Source: an uncultured Prevotellaceae bacterium (GTDB taxonomy: Bacteria; Bacteroidota; Bacteroidia; Bacteroidales; Bacteroidaceae). From it: a stretch of 39,664 nucleotides of DNA. Below, one piece after another: positions 36,081-39,664 of this stretch. Every line of letters starts with the position of its first letter. Position 1 is the first letter of the stretch. A program made the translations under genes and the position numbers. A model generated the notes under the pieces. It was not told where the DNA came from. It was given only the letters and a program-made list of their open reading frames with translations, and did no database searches. The stretch lies in contig OMXX01000037.1 of assembly GCA_900315105.1 (NCBI GenBank), forward strand, positions 1-39,664, written 5' to 3'.

Positions 36081-37202
36081 ATGAAAATCTGGTACAAGTT
36101 TCTCTTTTTGCCTATTCTCATCTTTGCTCTTGTCGGATGTAGTGATGATGAGCATGAATCTGTATCTGTATCTCTCGGTCAATACAAGGCCGAGGATGGC
36201 AAGGTTACACAGCTTCAGAAACATACGATTGGTAAGGGTATTCCTATCATTATTATGTGTGAACGATTTTCGGATAAGGATATTACAAATGGCAACTATC
36301 GCGAGGCTACCAACTGGGCTATGGAAGTGCTTTTCTCTGTGCATCCAATGAAGTCGCTGAGAGATTACTTTGACGTGTATGAGGTAACTGCGGTTTGCAA
36401 TCCCAACCAATCCACGAGTACGGATGGGGATAGCATTATATATGATGATATCGATCCTTGGATATATGAATATAGAGTATTGGAAATTATTGGCGAAGAG
36501 CGTTCTGAGGATGTGACAACCATAGTTCTAAGTAACAAAGAATTTAGAGACCATTGTACCATAGGCTTCAGCTTAGACTCTGACTATTATGCAGATATCC
36601 CTACGGGCAATTCTACTGCATGCATTTCGCTTCCATTTGGCGAAGGACCGATAAAAGACTACTTAAACGAATTAGTCGAATATTACCCTACCTTATTGCA
36701 TGAAGCAATAGGTCATGGCTTCGCTAAGCTTGCTGATGAATACGTTGAAGAGGACTTAGAATTGGACGATTACGATTCTGAAAAGATGTGGGTGCAGGAA
36801 TGGCAGAAATATGGTTACTATAGGAATATATCTTTCGATAGTGATGTTACGAAGACATACTGGGCAGATTTTGCAGCAGACAGCAGATATGATTTTGAGA
36901 AACTTGGCTGCTATGAGGGCGCGGACTACCGCCCCACAGGCGTCTATCGTCCTACGGAGAACAGCATGATGAGAAATCACTATTTCGGCTTTGACGTTTT
37001 TGGACGTTCGATGATTTATAAACGTTGCATGAAGATAGCCTATGGTGATAGCTGGGAGTTCAATTATGAGGATTTCGTGAAATTTGACCTTGAGAAGGCT
37101 AAGGCTGAGCATGAAGAACTCAGAAAGCAATATCCTGACTATTCAAAATCCATGCGCTCCTGTGCTCCACCACGATTTGTTAAGATGAAGGCTTCACGAT
37201 AA
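36081..37202 (+). CDS. M64-family metallopeptidase lipoprotein, array copy 2
   Basis: A 373-residue close paralog of copy 1, 25 nt downstream. The spacer is almost identical in all copies (TTTCAAAAACATAAAAATAT). It keeps LVGC, the zinc motif HEAIGHGFAKLADEY (first His at residue 207), AADSRYDFEKLGCYEG, YRPTENSMM and the MKASR end. It diverges from copy 1 mainly between residues about 110 and 205 and in the segment after GCYEG (ADYRPTGVYRPT here, HYREKGVYRPT in copy 1). It is probably active and surface-exposed. Confidence 0.9.
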   Translation: MKIWYKFLFLPILIFALVGCSDDEHESVSVSLGQYKAEDGKVTQLQKHTIGKGIPIIIMCERFSDKDITNGNYREATNWAMEVLFSVHPMKSLRDYFDVYEVTAVCNPNQSTSTDGDSIIYDDIDPWIYEYRVLEIIGEERSEDVTTIVLSNKEFRDHCTIGFSLDSDYYADIPTGNSTACISLPFGEGPIKDYLNELVEYYPTLLHEAIGHGFAKLADEYVEEDLELDDYDSEKMWVQEWQKYGYYRNISFDSDVTKTYWADFAADSRYDFEKLGCYEGADYRPTGVYRPTENSMMRNHYFGFDVFGRSMIYKRCMKIAYGDSWEFNYEDFVKFDLEKAKAEHEELRKQYPDYSKSMRSCAPPRFVKMKASR

Positions 37203-37226
37203 TTTCAAAACATAAAAATATTTGAC

Positions 37227-38287
37227 ATGAAAAAATGGTATAAATTTCTATTTTTACCTATTCTTATCCTTGCTTTTGTGGGATGTAGTAACGATGATGA
37301 TGATGAATCCTCAAAGGTTGAGGATGGCAAGGTTACGCAGCTTCAGAAACACACGGTAGGAAAAGGATTTCCTATTGTTATTATGTGTGGCAATTCCACG
37401 GATAGGGATATTGTAAGTGGCAAGTATCGTGAGGCTGTCAACTGGGCTCTCGAAGGACTCTTCTCCGTGCATCCGTTGACGTGTATGAAGTGGCAGCTGT
37501 AGCCTATTACGAAGACATCCAAAACACAGGTACGACATCATACGTACGGAATGATAGCATTGATGAAGTATATAGGTATGTGTACAAAGCCTTTGGCGAA
37601 GATATAGATGATGTGATATTAATCGTTCTTAACAAAAAAAATTTTAGAAGTTATTCTTACATGAGCCACTGGCATGATGAGACTGGTTCTGATATTCCTA
37701 CAGGTTTTTCTACGGCTTACGTTTGGCTCCCGCTTGAAAATGATGGGTCGGTAATAAAAGACTATGACCCTAGGACTTTGTTGCATGAGGCGATAGGCCA
37801 TTGTTTCGCAGGGCTTGCTGATGAATATATTGATAAGGAGTACGAATGGGATGATTTCGAATGGGAAAAGAAGTTTATAATGGATTCGCAGAAGTCTGGT
37901 GACTATAGGAATATATCTTTGGACAGTGACGTTACGAAGACATACTGGGCGGACTTTGCTGCTGACAGCCGATATGATTTTGAGAAACTTGGCTGCTATG
38001 AGGGCGCGGACTACCGCCCCACAGGCGTCTATCGTGCTACAGAGAACAGTATTATGAGATATGGTGGCTATTTCAATGTAATCGCTCGTGTGATGATATA
38101 CAAGCGTTGCATGAAGATTGCCTATGGTGATAGCTGGACATTCGATTATGAGGATTTTGTAAAATTTGACCTTGAGAAGGCTAAGGCTGAGTATCAAGCA
38201 TACAAAGAACGGTATCCTGACGATTATTCAACATCCAAGCGCTTCTGTGCTCCTCCACGATTTGTTAAGATGAAGGCTTCACGATAA
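37227..38287 (+). pseudogene. M64-family lipoprotein, array copy 3, broken by a 22-bp deletion
   Basis: The first 82 codons match the other copies (lipobox FVGC, VTQLQKHTVGKGFP), then after FSVHP the frame breaks at about 37475. Compared with copies 1, 2 and 4, the 22 bases that encode MKSLRDY are missing, so reading ends at TAG 37500. The remaining sequence is open in the next frame from 37481 to 38287 and encodes a complete C-terminal part with HEAIGHCFAGLADEY, AADSRYDFEKLGCYEG and MKASR. Restart at ATG 37481 would give a 268-residue protein without a signal peptide, so function is doubtful. Confidence 0.88.
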
Positions 38288-38312
38288 TTTCAAAAACATA
38301 AAAATATTTGAT

Positions 38313-39359
38313 ATGAAAATCTGGTACAAATTTCTATTTTTGCCTGTCCTGATCCTTGCGCTTGCTGGATGCGGGAAAGATGATGATGATGAATCCATAG
38401 AAGTTGAGGATGGCAAGGTTACACAGCTTCAGAAGCACACGATTGGTAAAGGCGTCCCAATCGCTATTATGTGTAGGAATTTCACGGATAGGGATATTGC
38501 AAGTGGCAAGTATCGTGAGGCTGTCAACTGGGCTCTCGAAGGACTCTTCTCCGTACATCCAATGAAGTCGTTGAGAGATTACTTTGACGTGTATGAGATA
38601 ACTGCGGTTGCTTGGTACGATAACTCCCAAGACTCGAGTACGCCGTCATATGTACAGAATGAAAGCGATGATGGCGTATTCGGATATGCGCACAAAGCAT
38701 TTGGTGAGGATATGGAGGATTTGGAGGATGTGGTATTAATCGTTCTTAACAATAAACACTTTAGAAGTTGTGCTTCCTGGAGTTCTTCGTCTCAAGAGTC
38801 AGATATTCCTTCTGGTTTTTCTTCGGCTTTCGTTTGGTTCCCGCAGAGATATGATGGGACGATAAGGAAAGACTATGACCCTTCAGTTTTGTTGCATGAG
38901 TTCGGACATGCTTTTGCAGGACTTGGTGATGAATATGTTGAGGAGGCCTCCAAATGGGATGATATCGAGGGGTGTAAGAAGTTCGTAATGGACCAGCAAA
39001 ACTCTGGTTACAAAAGGAATTTATCTTTTGATAGTGATGTTACGAAGTCATACTGGGCAGACTTAGCTGCTGACAGCCGATATGATTTTGAAAAGCTTGG
39101 CTGCTATGAAGGAGGAGAATACCAGGAAAAGGGTGTCTATCGTCCTACGGAGAACAGCATCATGAGAGATAACGAGACGAGTTCCTATTTCAATGTAGTC
39201 GCTCGTGTGATGATATACAAGCGTTGTATGAAGATTGCCTATGGTGATAGTTGGAAGTTCAACTATGAGGATTTTGTAAAATTTGATCTTGAGAAGGCGA
39301 AGGCCGCGTATCAGGCAGATAAAGAGCAACATTCAACTTCTTCTACATCCTTAATATGA
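38313..39359 (+). CDS. M64-family metallopeptidase lipoprotein, array copy 4, altered C-terminus
   Basis: A 348-residue paralog with lipobox LAGC then GKDDDDES. Its zinc motif is HEFGHAFAGLGDEY (first His at residue 195), one residue shorter between Glu and His than in copies 1-3, and thus a canonical HExxH. The 3' end has suffered a deletion: the Pro-rich tail APPRFVKMKASR is lost and reading ends in STSSTSLI, while the bases for MKASR remain out of frame at 39356-39372. The core is intact, so it may still be active. Confidence 0.88.
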   Translation: MKIWYKFLFLPVLILALAGCGKDDDDESIEVEDGKVTQLQKHTIGKGVPIAIMCRNFTDRDIASGKYREAVNWALEGLFSVHPMKSLRDYFDVYEITAVAWYDNSQDSSTPSYVQNESDDGVFGYAHKAFGEDMEDLEDVVLIVLNNKHFRSCASWSSSSQESDIPSGFSSAFVWFPQRYDGTIRKDYDPSVLLHEFGHAFAGLGDEYVEEASKWDDIEGCKKFVMDQQNSGYKRNLSFDSDVTKSYWADLAADSRYDFEKLGCYEGGEYQEKGVYRPTENSIMRDNETSSYFNVVARVMIYKRCMKIAYGDSWKFNYEDFVKFDLEKAKAAYQADKEQHSTSSTSLI

Positions 39360-39400
39360 AGGCTTCACGATAATTTGAAAACATAAAATAATTAATGGAT

Positions 39401-39664
39401 ATGAAAATCTGGTACAAATTTCTTTTTTTGCCTATCATGTTCCTTGCACTTGCAGGATGCAGTAAAGATGATGATGATGTTGATAATGATGATGAATCCA
39501 TAGAAGTTGAGGATGGCAAGGTTACACAACTTCAGAAACATACGATTGGTAAAGGCGTCCCAATCGTTATTATGTGTGGCAATTCCACGGATAGGGATAT
39601 TGTAAGTGGCAAGTATCGTGAGGCTGTCAACTGGGCTCTCGAAGGACTCTTCTCCGTGCATCCG
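39401..39664 (+). CDS. M64-family metallopeptidase lipoprotein, array copy 5 (partial)
   Basis: Open from ATG 39401 to the end of the window, 88 codons. The lipobox is LAGC, followed by an acidic run longer than in other copies (SKDDDDVDNDDESIE). The start of the catalytic domain follows (VTQLQKHTIGKGVP, FSVHP). The zinc motif lies beyond the window. The upstream spacer differs slightly (ATAAAATAATTAATGGAT). Confidence 0.88.
   Translation, partial: MKIWYKFLFLPIMFLALAGCSKDDDDVDNDDESIEVEDGKVTQLQKHTIGKGVPIVIMCGNSTDRDIVSGKYREAVNWALEGLFSVHP

Noticed and set aside
37619..38197. A 192-codon minus-strand ORF in the M64 array
   Set aside because: Antisense to array copy 3; similar shadow frames occur opposite the other copies because the copies are alike.

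Overview
The window most likely comes from a Bacteroidales genome, probably Prevotella or a close relative. This rests on Bacteroidetes-type promoters (TTTG, about 19-21 bp, TAnnTTTG) ahead of several genes, lipoproteins with an acidic run after the lipobox Cys, a BACON-like domain, a DUF4923-type lipoprotein, a small Hc1-type histone, M64 peptidases and a thiSEGCFH-tenI-thiD gene order. The genus is inferred.

Layout. 1-140: 3' end of a 5S rRNA and its terminator. 400-3260: a long M64 metallopeptidase lipoprotein (minus) and a DUF4923-type lipoprotein (plus). 3263-6715: an AT-rich accessory stretch with a small membrane protein and two unrecognised genes. 6798-7843: two tandem modules, each a purine-rich tract followed by a nested palindrome built from an iterated word. 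7845-8723: a CE1-type esterase. 9209-16236: a minus-strand tripartite efflux operon, tolC - macA - ABC ATPase - ABC permease - LytS-type kinase - LytTR regulator. Divergent from it is a 50-codon peptide gene (16647-16799) with its own consensus promoter and a perfect 17-bp-stem terminator. 16960-20397: an alpha/beta hydrolase whose nucleophile Ser is replaced by Ala, then a PadR - PspC pair with an extended dyad over its promoter. 20494-24853: a dispersed repeat element, a (CT)n-containing small ORF, a secreted protein, a PL1-type pectate lyase, a histone H1-like gene and rhamnose mutarotase. 24898-32029: a thiamine operon led by a TPP riboswitch. 32197-34527: prmC and a secreted protein. 34928-39664: a tandem array of at least five M64 lipoprotein genes, one a pseudogene and the last cut by the window end.

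Working relationships. The thi genes form a complete thiazole/pyrimidine branch under riboswitch control. The efflux genes and two-component system form one co-directional block; the divergent peptide could be its substrate or signal (inference). The M64 proteins look like surface lipoproteins amplified by unequal recombination through near-identical spacers. The pectate lyase and rhamnose mutarotase suggest use of pectic polysaccharides.

The window is unusually rich in dispersed palindromic repeats. Many abut stop codons, and one supplies the C-terminus and stop of ThiE. A promoter-plus-hairpin leader occurs ahead of two unrelated genes, and an 80-bp element occurs twice, about 170 bp upstream of two promoters. 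The strongest candidates for something undescribed are the peptide/exporter/sensor locus, the word-palindrome modules and the M64 array.
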